The notes under the pieces were generated by a model. The model did no database searches and was not told the origin of the DNA. It saw only the letters and a list, made by a program, of their open reading frames with translations. Below are positions 1-8,251 of a stretch of DNA of 45,122 nucleotides, in pieces; within the stretch, counting starts at the first letter, position 1; every line of letters starts with the position of its first letter. Source of the stretch: Nocardia arizonensis (GTDB taxonomy: Bacteria > Actinomycetota > Actinomycetes > Mycobacteriales > Mycobacteriaceae). The stretch covers positions 1-45,122 of the forward strand of contig NZ_LGYZ01000096.1 of the NCBI RefSeq assembly GCF_001310275.1, written 5' to 3'. The translations under genes and the position numbers were made by a program.

Positions 1-84
1 GTCCTGACCGTTCAAACGGTGCCGACGACGACGATGAAAGACCCTTTGGGGCGTACGACGACAGTGGTGCGCCCCAGAAGGTAA
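1..84 (+). CDS. Possible 3' end of a gene entering from the left edge
   Basis: Frame 1 is open from the first base to a TAA at 82-84 and gives about 27 residues, including MKDPLGRTTTVVRPRR. Third codon positions are mostly G or C, as expected for coding DNA here. The stretch is too short to recognise and could be chance. No function is assigned. Confidence 0.25.
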   Translation, partial: VLTVQTVPTTTMKDPLGRTTTVVRPRR

Positions 85-710
85 CCAGGCAAGAATTCGG
101 GATCACCCTCCGCCAGGAATGTGCTGGACATGCCCGGTCATTTCGTCGACGGCGTGCAGGTGGCGGCGGGTCGGTTGTATCCGGCGCGCGACAAGTGGGT
201 CGAGCCCTCACTGCGGGTGTGCCCGGGCATCGGCTCGGTGCGAATCAGGTGTTGGTCGGCAGCGTCGCATGCCTGGCGGCGCGCGGGCACCACCGCACAC
301 ACCGCTGTGTGGCGTGTGAGGCGGGGATTTACACGCCGAACGGAACCGCGGAATGCGGACACGTCACGGCGCAACCGATCTCGCGCAGTGTCGGGAATGC
401 TCCCCTTCCATCACACAGGTCTGGCACCGTCAGAAATTCCCTGATCCCACACGTGCTGTGCGCCTTCATAATCCACCACCACTACATTCTCCGTACGCTC
501 CGAACCGCCCCGGGGGTCGGGGAGGGCCAACTCCCCGACCTCGGGAGCTGCGCGATCGCGCAGGCGACCCGTCCACCGCCACGGAGATCGGAGGCTGGAC
601 GCTCGATTGCACACCGATCGCCGTCGAGACCTACTCCGACGGCACGGTATGGGGTATCGAAGACTTGCGGTGGACTCGCGAGAACCGCGCGGAGGCTATC
701 GGCGAATCGT
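85..710. other. Degenerate stretch without an intact gene
   Basis: No convincing complete gene is visible. Two short plus-strand pieces look coding-like: about 121-255 (LDMPGHFVDGVQVAAGRLYP) and about 580-735 (SDGTVWGIEDLRWTREN). Each has reasonable third-position GC, but neither has a start with a ribosome site or a continuing frame. With the two broken genes to the right, this suggests a decaying accessory region. I do not recognise either fragment. Confidence 0.4.
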
Positions 711-1364
711 TCAGGCTCGCGTCGCCGGAACCTGCGCCAGTGCGGCAAGGAAGGGACTCGCCGGTCCATGCCAGGTGACCGCGAGCTGTTCGCGGGCTCG
801 GGTGCAGGCCACGAACAGCAGGGAACGCTCCCGCCTGATGTCGCGCTCATGGGTGTGGGGGTCCTCGGCGGCGGGAGTGACGGCATTCGGGGCCGGGACC
901 GCGGCGGTGCCCACACCGGCGACGGCGAGGCAGCGAAACTCGAGGCCCTTCATGCGGTGCATCGTGCCGACGGAGACGGCGTCGGTGGCGGCTCGGACCC
1001 GCACGTCCAGTGCGGGCATCATCGCGTCCAGTGCTGCGATATCGCCGATGTCGATGCCGCCGGTGGCGCTGTTCACGGTCAGTTCGTGCCTGCCGGCCCA
1101 GGCGTAGGCGTCGTCGTGCGGCAGGACCCGCAGCAGCAGATAGGTGTTGCCCGATTCCGGGGCGAGCACGATGCCGCGCCAGAAATTGTCGATCCTGATG
1201 GACCGGTAGCGCGGATAGCGGGCGGTATTGATCTTCTCCAGGTGGATTCCGGTGTGCGTGGCGTCGGCGAACCTGCCGAAGACCTCGGAAATCTTCACTT
1301 GGAGCGGCCGGTCGAGTTTGCCGTAGTCGAGCAAGAACTCTTTGCCGATGCGCAGGACGGCCAT
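711..1364 (-). pseudogene. UvrD-like DNA helicase with large internal deletion
   Basis: The 217-residue frame joins two separated parts of a UvrD/Rep-type superfamily 1 helicase. Residues 1 to about 115 match the N-terminal region of a well-known actinobacterial UvrD-like family (IRIDNFWRGIVLAPESG, then LLLRVLPHDDAYAWA). Residues from about 130 match the extreme C-terminal helicase motifs (GTMHRMKGLEFRCLAVAG, then ERSLLFVACTRAREQLAV). The Walker A motif and motifs II-IV between them are absent, so the product cannot be a functional helicase. Intact members run to roughly 600-700 residues, so about two thirds was lost in an in-frame deletion. It lies 21 bp downstream of a truncated DrmC-like gene on the same strand, a pairing I associate with DISARM-like defence loci. 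A short protein could still be made. Confidence 0.75.
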
Positions 1365-1385
1365 CCGCTTCTCCTTTACCGCACA

Positions 1386-1709
1386 TCACTGGTCGGCGAT
1401 GGGCTTGTAGACGAGGCTCGCGATCTCGTGAAGCTGCTGTTCGACTGCCTCTGCCAAATTCGGGTTGTCCAGGTACAGAACGAATTCCACGTTCTCATGT
1501 TCGGCGCTGTGAGAGAAGTTCGCGCTGGTGGCCAGCAGGAACCGGTGATCGATCACGAGGGACTTGGCGTGGTTGCGGACGTAGCCGCCGTCGAAGGTCT
1601 TCGTCCGCAGCACTGTGCCGGGCTTCATATGCGCCGCGACCTGTGTCGTGGTCAGCGACCACGCTGTGGGCCGGTGGTCGGCGGCCCGCGTGTCCAGGTA
1701 GTCCCGCAC
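1386..1709 (-). pseudogene. drmC (remnant): C-terminal remnant of a DrmC-like phospholipase D protein
   Basis: The 107-residue frame has one phospholipase D half-site: NHAKSLVIDHRFLLATSANF is an HxK(x4)D-type motif followed by the S-A-N segment. It then has the ENVEFVLYLDNPNLAEAVEQ tail typical of DrmC-like proteins. Phospholipase D enzymes need two HKD motifs, and the first half is missing. The frame is closed upstream by a stop at 1743-1745. DrmC is the phospholipase D component associated with DISARM anti-phage systems. I see no drmA, drmB or methyltransferase here, so the system is not functional from this locus. The family match is from motif memory, so other PLD-like nucleases remain possible. 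Confidence 0.6.
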
Positions 1710-1915
1710 CGCGACACCTGGGCCGGTGGGCCCCCCTCCTGGTCAGCACGTTTCCGTACTTGACTGGCGAGTCCCGCAGGCGTGCTTGGTTGCTCGGAAC
1801 TCAATCACGGCCCTATTATCGACGCTGAGCTGAGAGCTGCTGCATAGTGCGACATGCGAATCCGGTAGCGGTTGGGGAGCTATGCGGGGCTGAGATTGAA
1901 TGCCCGGGGGAGCGT

Positions 1916-2260
1916 ATGACTGATTCCATCTCGAGTGCAGCGGGATTCACCGTCACCCCTACTGAACTTGTTGCCGCCGCCCAAGCAGTTCGAACCCTGC
2001 TCGACGGGTTGGCGACAGGATTCAAGTCCCTCGATAGCGACGTCGAGACTCTGATAACGAACTGGAAAGGGCACCGAGGCAACCTGTTCGCCGACGGATA
2101 CGCCGAGGTGCGACAAGGACTGGCCGACCTACTCGATGCGATGGGCGACACAACGGCTGCCCTCAACGCAAGCGCCGAAACGTATCTCGCGCAAGAGAAC
2201 GTCAACGCCGACGCTATCGAATCGGTCGCCTCCTCCCTGGATCTGCCCGATGTCTCATAG
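1916..2260 (+). CDS. WXG100/ESX-type secretion partner, first subunit
   Basis: A 114-residue helical protein with a central W50-K-G52 turn, the hallmark of the WXG100 (EsxA/B-like) superfamily exported by type VII secretion. Near the C-terminus Y90-L-A-Q-E94 fits the YxxxD/E type VII export signal, and the protein ends in SLDLPDVS. The ATG at 1916 is chosen because GGGGGAG lies just upstream (about 1905-1912); an in-frame start at 1847 lacks this and would add unrelated residues. It overlaps the next gene by 11 bp and heads a four-gene cassette (second WXG100, toxin, immunity). It probably forms a four-helix dimer with the next product that helps export the toxin. No ESX machinery genes lie in the window. 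Confidence 0.85.
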   Translation: MTDSISSAAGFTVTPTELVAAAQAVRTLLDGLATGFKSLDSDVETLITNWKGHRGNLFADGYAEVRQGLADLLDAMGDTTAALNASAETYLAQENVNADAIESVASSLDLPDVS

Positions 2261-2537
2261 CGTCGACCTGGACCTGCTCGACTCGGTCATCGCGAGGATG
2301 ACGGCGTTCGAAGGATTCTTCGATGACCAGATTACCGCATTCGACACCGCTATTGGCAAGCTACAGGGCGTGTGGGACGGCGAAGCGGCTACCGCGCAGC
2401 AGAATTCGCATCGACGCCTCATGGCTGCCGCCGCAGAGATCCGCGACGGAATCTACGACATGCGCCAGGCCGCCCGCGCCGCGCACACCAACTACAGCAA
2501 CGCCATAGCCGCCAACCTCGAAATGTGGCGAGGCTGA
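2250..2537 (+). CDS. WXG100/ESX-type secretion partner, second subunit
   Basis: A 95-residue protein with a W42-D-G44 turn between two predicted helices. The length and layout match the WXG100 family. It has no YxxxD/E motif and ends in EMWRG, so it resembles the non-signal partner of an ESX heterodimer. The ATG at 2250 lies inside the end of the preceding WXG100 gene, which suggests translational coupling. The toxin gene follows 6 bp later. The second cassette (28559-28858) has a counterpart in the same position with a similar tail (MARG), supporting a conserved heterodimer plus toxin arrangement. Confidence 0.85.
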   Translation: MSHSVDLDLLDSVIARMTAFEGFFDDQITAFDTAIGKLQGVWDGEAATAQQNSHRRLMAAAAEIRDGIYDMRQAARAAHTNYSNAIAANLEMWRG

Positions 2538-2543
2538 ACGACT

Positions 2544-3845
2544 GTGACCGACCTGAACGTCGACCCCGAGCTGTTCTACGAACTCGCTGGCGCCTACAGC
2601 CGAGCCAGCACCAGCACCTCGGCCGCTCTGCGCCAGCTGGACAACGAACTCCGAAGCGCGGTGAAGATGACCGGCGGCGACGACGGCGGATTGGAATGGG
2701 GCGGCAAATACCACAAAGCCGCCGTCGAAGCTGTCGTGACGGCGGGTATAGCAACCGATGTCCTGTGCAGGATGGCCGCTCTGGTACGTCAGAGTGGTGT
2801 CAATCACGACGAATCCGAGAACGCCGAAGAGTACAACAAGCCTGGCGGCGCACTCCCTGAAGCCGACCCCGGCGGTGAATCGTTCACCGCCAGGCCACCC
2901 AAGAACCCTGGAGGCGGCACACGCGCCGAACCCACCGGCTGGAAGGTGGTCATGGGAGCCGTCAAATGGGTCGACGGTGACACCGGACTGCTCCAAAAAG
3001 CAGCCGCAAGCTGGTCGACCACAGCAACCAAGTACAACACCCTCGATACCGAAATCAAGTCGAAGATGAAGCTCTTGAACGGGTCGACCGCGCCGGAAAT
3101 CCCAGATATCGACCAAACCAACACCACCGTCCTCGACGGAACCGAGATACTCGGCGACGCGATGCTCCAGCTCTCTGGTGCCACCAGCGGCTACGCCGAT
3201 ATCCTCGAAGCCGCCCAAGAGGCCATCGAATGGGAACTGCAAGTACAGACGGTTGTCCAGGCCATCAATGTGATCGACGCCGCCACGGTCGGACGCCCGA
3301 TCACGAAGATCATCCGGGAGACCGCCGAAGCCGAAATCGACAACAGCAACCGCAAGATCACCCAGATCCTCGTCGGGCTCGCAGACGCGCGCCGAGTCAG
3401 CGGCGGAATGCTCGATGCCGTATCGACCACCGTGACCAGCAGCGTCAACACCAAGTTCAAGCCGGTGCTCGACAAACAGCTCAAGCGACCGCCAGAGCCC
3501 ACGAAAGCCGACCAAGCCCGGCAGAACAAGCTCAAGGGCGCCAAGGCCGAATCCAGAGCCGGAATCGACCCGACCAAGAAGAAGGAATCGCTCCCCTCAC
3601 CGAGCCGGACCGCCAGAAACCGCACACCCGACGATCTCGACCATTCCAATCGGCGCCTGACCGAAGTCAAGAACGTCGACAAGCAGGAATACACTGACCA
3701 GCTCAAAGACTTCCTCAGCTACAGCCAAACCAACGGCTACGAGTTAGTGCTCATCACCGATAACCGAACCAAACTCGCACCTGAGATCGAGGACTTGGTC
3801 AAGCAAGGCAAGATCAAACACGTGAGAATGGACCTCAACAGTTGA
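2544..3845 (+). CDS. Type VII-associated polymorphic toxin with Tox-REase-7-like nuclease end
   Basis: A 433-residue protein starting at GTG 2544. The N-terminal third is helical, like WXG/LXG-type export domains. The middle is a long helical linker, and residues about 300-360 are charged. The last 80 residues resemble the Tox-REase-7 toxin domain of the PD-(D/E)xK nuclease fold: RTPDDLDHS leads to a strand with E374-V-K376-N, then a QLKDFLSYSQTNGYELVLIT helix-strand unit. E374 and K376 with an upstream aspartate (D364 or D366) are the likely metal-dependent catalytic residues. The predicted role is a nuclease delivered into competing cells. It overlaps the following immunity gene by four bases. 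The domain assignment is motif recognition; it could be another REase-fold toxin family. Confidence 0.75.
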   Translation: MTDLNVDPELFYELAGAYSRASTSTSAALRQLDNELRSAVKMTGGDDGGLEWGGKYHKAAVEAVVTAGIATDVLCRMAALVRQSGVNHDESENAEEYNKPGGALPEADPGGESFTARPPKNPGGGTRAEPTGWKVVMGAVKWVDGDTGLLQKAAASWSTTATKYNTLDTEIKSKMKLLNGSTAPEIPDIDQTNTTVLDGTEILGDAMLQLSGATSGYADILEAAQEAIEWELQVQTVVQAINVIDAATVGRPITKIIRETAEAEIDNSNRKITQILVGLADARRVSGGMLDAVSTTVTSSVNTKFKPVLDKQLKRPPEPTKADQARQNKLKGAKAESRAGIDPTKKKESLPSPSRTARNRTPDDLDHSNRRLTEVKNVDKQEYTDQLKDFLSYSQTNGYELVLITDNRTKLAPEIEDLVKQGKIKHVRMDLNS

Positions 3846-4465
3846 CCGCCACCGATGACGACGCCGCACAACAGCTGCTCGAGGACTATCACCGGGCCGG
3901 AGGCAACGGCCAGACAATCCCCGACATCTCACGGCAGCCCTATAGCACTCCCGAGATCATCACCGTGCTGTCTGGCTGGCTGTCCGACCTGGAGTCACGC
4001 TGGCCCGGACCAGAGACCGAGGGACGCGAGCTGACCCGTCTCGTCCTCGCCAATGCGCTGGGACGCAAAGAAGCCCGCAGATCGGTCGCCGTCCCCGCGT
4101 TGATCTCCCAATTCGACACCACCAAGCCCGTGAGCTCGCGAGCGCGATGGGCCGCCGGTAATGCCCTGTGCGACATACCGGCCGAACCCAGCTACTTCGA
4201 TCAGCTCGCCGAGATCGCGACCAACCGCGAATTCGGCGACGACCGCCAGATGGTCATCTCCTGGTTGGCGAAATCACGCAGCCCGGCCGCGGCCACGGTC
4301 GCGATATCCCAGCTCGATGACGAAACAGTCTGCGGACATGTCCTCGACGCGCTTGCCCGACTCCGCGCCCAAGGCGTGCGCGAACAAATCGAACCGTTCC
4401 TCACCTCGAAAAACAAATGGTACAAGCGCAGCGCCGAACGGATCATCCGCTACGACCAGAGCTGA
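3842..4465 (+). CDS. HEAT-repeat-like putative immunity protein
   Basis: A 207-residue soluble protein, probably starting at TTG 3842, where TTGA joins the toxin stop to this start. No signal peptide or membrane segment is seen. The sequence is built of paired helices in the style of HEAT/PBS-lyase repeats (SRARWAAGNAL, DDRQMVISWLAKS, CGHVLDALARLRAQG, KWYKRSAERII). Its position directly after a C-terminal nuclease toxin, with translational coupling, is the classic place for the cognate immunity gene. The binding role is inferred from context; no immunity family is firmly recognised. The start codon is rare, but no better in-frame start is nearby. Confidence 0.65.
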   Translation: MTATDDDAAQQLLEDYHRAGGNGQTIPDISRQPYSTPEIITVLSGWLSDLESRWPGPETEGRELTRLVLANALGRKEARRSVAVPALISQFDTTKPVSSRARWAAGNALCDIPAEPSYFDQLAEIATNREFGDDRQMVISWLAKSRSPAAATVAISQLDDETVCGHVLDALARLRAQGVREQIEPFLTSKNKWYKRSAERIIRYDQS

Positions 4466-4486
4466 GCCCGCCACACCCCGGACACC

Positions 4487-4900
4487 TCACCGCCAGATAC
4501 GCCGCTCGGCGGTAAACCCTTCCAAATCGCCGGCCACCACCGAACCACCTGCCACCCGATACGGCTCGAGCACTCTCATCGCCGGACCATCCACATGTTC
4601 GAGATGCACTTCGATCCCATCGGACCCCGTCTCGGGAATCCGTACATCGACTGCCAGCGCCGCTGCTCGAATCCTGGTCCGCATCAACGCGACAGCTTCG
4701 AAGTTCAACTCATGAGCCCGCTGAGCAGAATCGGCGTCGGAAACGATGACCTGGCGATCCCCATTGCGTTCGACAACCACCGAAAACGGGAAGAATTCCC
4801 CACGCTCCGATAATCGCTTCTCGGCCATATCGAGAGCGACATCGAGCAACTCATCGATGTCGGCCTGAGCGGGCACCGGCGTGCTGTCGCGCCAGGACAT
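4487..4900 (-). CDS. Hypothetical protein of 137 residues
   Basis: Soluble protein starting at ATG 4900 with GGGAGGCG immediately upstream. The first part is a helix (IDELLDVALDMAEKRLSERG), followed by alternating strands with the pattern FFPFSVVVERNGDRQVI. A later strand-rich half contains PETGSDGIEVHLEHVDG. I recognise the style of a small conserved actinobacterial hypothetical but cannot name a family. It converges on the immunity gene of the first toxin cassette with a 21 bp gap. It might be an additional immunity-like protein, but nothing in the sequence proves it. Confidence 0.7.
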   Translation of the reverse strand: MSWRDSTPVPAQADIDELLDVALDMAEKRLSERGEFFPFSVVVERNGDRQVIVSDADSAQRAHELNFEAVALMRTRIRAAALAVDVRIPETGSDGIEVHLEHVDGPAMRVLEPYRVAGGSVVAGDLEGFTAERRIWR

Positions 4901-5046
4901 GTGCGCCTCCCCTCGACCAGCGACACTCTACCCAACACTCACCAGTCATCTCATCCGGCGATCAGGACTGCCTCGCGTCGTCAGCCCACGGTGTCCATCG
5001 AGGGGATGTGCACGATGGTGCTGGGCGCCGTATCGCTCTGGGAGAT

Positions 5047-5462
5047 CTAGAGCACGCCGCGGCCACGAAGACGTGTGTCCGCGGGCGTGTCATCTCCGGC
5101 TGCTCGTGATCGGTGCGAGGCCCGCGGCTGTGAGCAGGGCGGTGGCCTGGTCGCGGCGACGCTCGGCCATTCGGGCGCGAGCGGGTCCACCGAGGCCGGT
5201 GCGATGAATTCGAGGATGTCGCCGAGGTCGCTGACCTGGCCGCCGCCCAGGTGCCGTCGGGGACCTCCCAGGTGAACACCCGGACCCGCTTTTCGGGAAC
5301 CGGCCACCTGCCCGCTTCGGCGTCGATCACCGCTTGGGTGACATCGCGAGTGACGTCGACGCGCGGTTCCTTGTCGGCTTGGCCTTCGGGAACCCGGACC
5401 ACGAACTTGTAGAACGGGGCCGGTGCAACCTGAGCGGGTGTGGGGTGCCGCGATCGAACCAC
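5047..5462 (-). pseudogene. Frameshifted hypothetical gene
   Basis: Two overlapping minus-strand frames read as one protein broken by a single-base slip near 5235-5250, in a GGCGGCGGCC run. The first frame gives FYKFVVRVPEG, then RVDVTRDVTQAVIDAEAGRW and RVFTWEVPDGTWAA. The second continues with GQVSDLGDILEFIAPASVDP and LAPEWPSVAA to a stop at 5047. Both halves have coding-like third positions only in these frames. The protein is not recognised. It lies head to head with the secreted hydrolase gene, whose upstream region it occupies. The slip could be a real mutation or a sequencing error. Confidence 0.5.
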
Positions 5463-5525
5463 CGTATCGGCTACGGTTCACGTCGCACCAATCCGCTGAT
5501 CCTTCAGGTCGAGAGGCGAAGTCTG

Positions 5526-7046
5526 TTGTCGGTGAACCTGTTCTGGCGTTCGATGTGCGTGGTGGCGGTATCCCTGTCGATGGCTGTGCCTGCGTACAGC
5601 CAGGCGGATCCGGTGGACGACGCGCACCCGATCGGGTTGGACCGGTTCTACCATCAGCGGCTCGAGTGGAAGCCCTGCGGCATCGAGAATGTCGACAAGG
5701 CCGGTGGTGAGTGCGCGGATGTACTGGTGCCGCTCGAGTATGGGAATTCGGACGGTCGCACCATGACCGTGGCGATCTCGCGGGTCAAGGCCGGTGATCC
5801 GGTGCGGCGGCGGGGAATCCTGCTGTCCAATCCGGGCGGTCCCGGTGCCGAGGGGCTGGACAGTCCGGATCTGCTCGGTGACGTGCTCTCGCCGGGGGTC
5901 TTGGCGAGTTACGACCTGATCGGCATGGATCCGCGCGGGGTCGGCGAATCCGGTCGGAGTCCGCGGTGCGGGTGGCCGGTAGGCGAGATGATTCGGTCGG
6001 CGGGTCTTGACCCGCTGGGATTCGTGCACGACACCGTGCAGTCCGCGGGGATGGCCGCGTCCTGCCTGATTCGTGACCCGATCGCGTTGAGGCAGTTCAC
6101 CACTCGCAACACCGCGCGTGACATCGACATTGTGCGAGGGGTTCTGGGGGAGGAGAAGGTCAACTTCTACGGCGTATCCTACGGCACCTACCTCGGTGCG
6201 GTGTTCACGCAGATGTTTCCCGAGCGGAGCGACCGCATCGTGCTCGACAGCGCGATCGACCCCGACCGATACTGGGAGGGCTTGGTACAGGATTGGGGTC
6301 CGGCAGACGAGATCGCGCTGGACGACTGGGCCGACTGGGTTTCCGACCGGGATGACGAGTTCCGGTTCGGTGCGACTCCGCGGCAGGTGCGGGCGAATAT
6401 AGAGGCGCTCGTGCGTATCGCCGCGCGCCAACCGATTGTCATCGATGGGTTTGCCATCGACGATCACTGGCTTCCGTTCATCCTGCACGGACTGCTGATG
6501 AACTTCCGGCTGAACGAAGCGATGGCCGCCACTGTGCGGGAGATCGCCGATGCCGCGGGCGGTCCGCCCACTACATCGCGAACCCCCCGGCTGCGTGCCA
6601 TCGTGGCGGCGCTGCGCGACAATGAGAATTCGGTCCTCGCGCAGATCGCCTGCGGCGATGCCGGGGCACCGATTGATCCGACCTGGTATTGGCGCAATAT
6701 CGAAGAGACCCGCGCCACGCAGCCGGTGTTCGGCGCGCTGGCGAACAACATCCAGCCGTGCGCCTTCTGGCCTCGCCCGGTCGAGCCCGCGACAGTCGTC
6801 CGCAATTCGGTGCCCGCGCTCATCCTGCAGGCGACGGGAGATCCCCGAACTCCCTACGCCCACGGAGTCCGATTGCATCAGGACATGTCCGAGTCGCGGA
6901 TGGTGACGCTACAGGATGTCCGTATCCACATGACATTCCGGCCCGAACTCAGCGACTGCGTGAATAACGCGATCAACACGTATTTCAGCACGGGAACCAT
7001 GCCGGATACCGACATCACCTGCTACGCGAATCATTCCACGCCTTGA
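5526..7046 (+). CDS. Secreted alpha/beta hydrolase, TAP-like (tripeptidyl aminopeptidase type)
   Basis: Counted from TTG 5526 the protein has 506 residues. That start is chosen because GAGAGGCGAAG sits 5-10 bases upstream and yields a signal peptide (hydrophobic core CVVAVSLSMAVPAYSQA); ATG 5553 is an alternative. The mature part has the alpha/beta-hydrolase hallmarks of the SlpD/SlpE and CaeA family: SNPGGPGAEG oxyanion loop, MDPRGVGESG, nucleophile elbow Y-G-V-S218-Y-G, and a TAP C-terminal domain with ATGD439PRTP and H468 in VRIHMTF. It probably cleaves N-terminal tri- or dipeptides, or small esters, outside the membrane. The usual GHG around the histidine is replaced by RIHM, so exact substrates may differ. 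It stands alone with no evident operon. Confidence 0.85.
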   Translation: MSVNLFWRSMCVVAVSLSMAVPAYSQADPVDDAHPIGLDRFYHQRLEWKPCGIENVDKAGGECADVLVPLEYGNSDGRTMTVAISRVKAGDPVRRRGILLSNPGGPGAEGLDSPDLLGDVLSPGVLASYDLIGMDPRGVGESGRSPRCGWPVGEMIRSAGLDPLGFVHDTVQSAGMAASCLIRDPIALRQFTTRNTARDIDIVRGVLGEEKVNFYGVSYGTYLGAVFTQMFPERSDRIVLDSAIDPDRYWEGLVQDWGPADEIALDDWADWVSDRDDEFRFGATPRQVRANIEALVRIAARQPIVIDGFAIDDHWLPFILHGLLMNFRLNEAMAATVREIADAAGGPPTTSRTPRLRAIVAALRDNENSVLAQIACGDAGAPIDPTWYWRNIEETRATQPVFGALANNIQPCAFWPRPVEPATVVRNSVPALILQATGDPRTPYAHGVRLHQDMSESRMVTLQDVRIHMTFRPELSDCVNNAINTYFSTGTMPDTDITCYANHSTP

Positions 7047-7208
7047 TCTGCTTTCGGCCCCGTCGATGACAACCTGATTCCCGAGGACTCGAGGGCGCGC
7101 CCATCCTCCCGTGGATCGAGGCCGGCGACACGCGATCACGGTTCCGGGCGAAAGGGCGGCGGCTACGTATGCTCACCGGGCCGCATCTACTTTCCCCTGG
7201 AGGTACTG

Positions 7209-7910
7209 TTGCGTTACCGGTCTCTGCTCACCGCTGTATTCGCGTCCCTACTCCTGCTGGCCGGGCACCCGATCACGGTGCAGGCGCTACCGGGCACCGG
7301 TTCCGGGTCAGGCTCGGCGTCGGCGTGTAATCCCGGTACGCCGGCCAATGTGCCGGCCACGCCGTATTACGACCCGGCTCGTCCCTACCTGGGGCCGGAG
7401 CCGTTGCCGCAGACTCCGCCGGTAGGCCCGCTGCTGGAGGGGTACAAGCGTTTCGGGAACTACACCGAAGCCGGGTTCGTGGCGAAATTCCACCCGGGAA
7501 CCAACTATATCTATCCGCCCGATAATGGCTTCCTTTTCATCGGCGACCATTCGACAGCGCACCCGGAGACGCTGTCGGTCGGTACGCGCGTCGACCGGTT
7601 CGGCGGTCCGATGGGGAAGTATCTGGCGCCGGTGGGCGTGGTGTACAGCGAGCGAGCGCTGCCGCCGTCGAACCTCAACTCCTACGGCGGTACTCCGCAG
7701 AGCGATTACCACGTCTATTGCGTGCAACAGGCGTTCAGGGTCGATGCCGGGCCGGCCGCGCCATGGTTCGGACAACCCGGACTCGGCAACCAGTACGTCT
7801 TGAATCCCAGCTATGTGCCGGGGCCGGAATACGCGGGTCCGGACCCAGGAATGTTGAACATCCAATGGATGATCGACAATGGCTACCTGGTCGAGGAAAT
7901 ACCCCACTGA
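7209..7910 (+). CDS. Secreted TNT-domain NAD+ glycohydrolase toxin
   Basis: A 233-residue protein starting at TTG 7209 behind GGAGG (about 7199-7203). Residues 1-26 form a Sec signal peptide (LLTAVFASLLLLAGHP). After a proline-rich spacer, residues about 75-233 match the TNT (tuberculosis necrotizing toxin) domain: DRFGGPMGKYLAPVG, ERALPP, YHVYCVQQAFRV, GLGNQYVL and NIQWMIDNGYLVEE. R130, Y138 and Q195 have the same spacing (8 and 57) that I recall for catalytic R757, Y765 and Q822 of the M. tuberculosis toxin CpnT. The expected reaction is NAD+ hydrolysis to nicotinamide and ADP-ribose. It lacks the channel or WXG part of CpnT. A small partner gene starts 2 bp after its stop. Confidence 0.85.
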   Translation: MRYRSLLTAVFASLLLLAGHPITVQALPGTGSGSGSASACNPGTPANVPATPYYDPARPYLGPEPLPQTPPVGPLLEGYKRFGNYTEAGFVAKFHPGTNYIYPPDNGFLFIGDHSTAHPETLSVGTRVDRFGGPMGKYLAPVGVVYSERALPPSNLNSYGGTPQSDYHVYCVQQAFRVDAGPAAPWFGQPGLGNQYVLNPSYVPGPEYAGPDPGMLNIQWMIDNGYLVEEIPH

Positions 7911-7911
7911 T

Positions 7912-8160
7912 ATGGATCGTAAGGAACTTCTCGCCGCCCTGCTCGCCGCCGGAAAGCCTCCGCACTGGTTTCGGCTCGTCGGTGTCCATGACCCCGACCC
8001 GTTGCCGGAGGACTTCTGGTTCCTACGACCGGGATCGGGTGGCGATTGGGAGGTCGGGGTCCACGAACGCGGAAAAGACAATGTGGGAGCCCGGTTCGAG
8101 GCGGAATCCGATGCGGTCGCGTGGCTCTACCGGTCGGTCATGGGGCATCCCCCGCCATGA
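7912..8160 (+). CDS. Small partner of the TNT toxin, putative immunity protein
   Basis: An 82-residue soluble, acidic protein whose ATG starts two bases after the toxin stop, so the two genes are almost certainly co-expressed. Sequence features are PPHWFRLVGVHDPDPLPEDF, WEVGVHERGKDN and FEAESDAVAWLYRSVMG. There is no signal peptide or membrane segment, so it would stay in the cytoplasm. Position and size suggest it binds and blocks NADase precursor that has not been exported. It is much shorter than the M. tuberculosis immunity factor IFT (about 176 residues by memory), and I see no clear homology to it. Confidence 0.7.
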   Translation: MDRKELLAALLAAGKPPHWFRLVGVHDPDPLPEDFWFLRPGSGGDWEVGVHERGKDNVGARFEAESDAVAWLYRSVMGHPPP

Positions 8161-8251
8161 TCCGCGACCGCCGATCTCCGGTGGTCTGGCACAACCCCCC
8201 ACAGATGGCGGCAGAGCTCGAGAAACTGGCTGCGGTCCGCGTTGCTTGGCA

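Noticed and set aside
195..1763. Long plus-strand open frame of 522 codons
   Set aside because: It runs antisense over the UvrD and DrmC remnants and has a composition typical of shadow frames in GC-rich DNA, with no domain signal.
5334..5525. Extension of the TAP-like hydrolase start to 5334
   Set aside because: The extra N-terminus would bury the signal peptide and overlaps a minus-strand gene remnant; a ribosome site precedes TTG 5526 instead.
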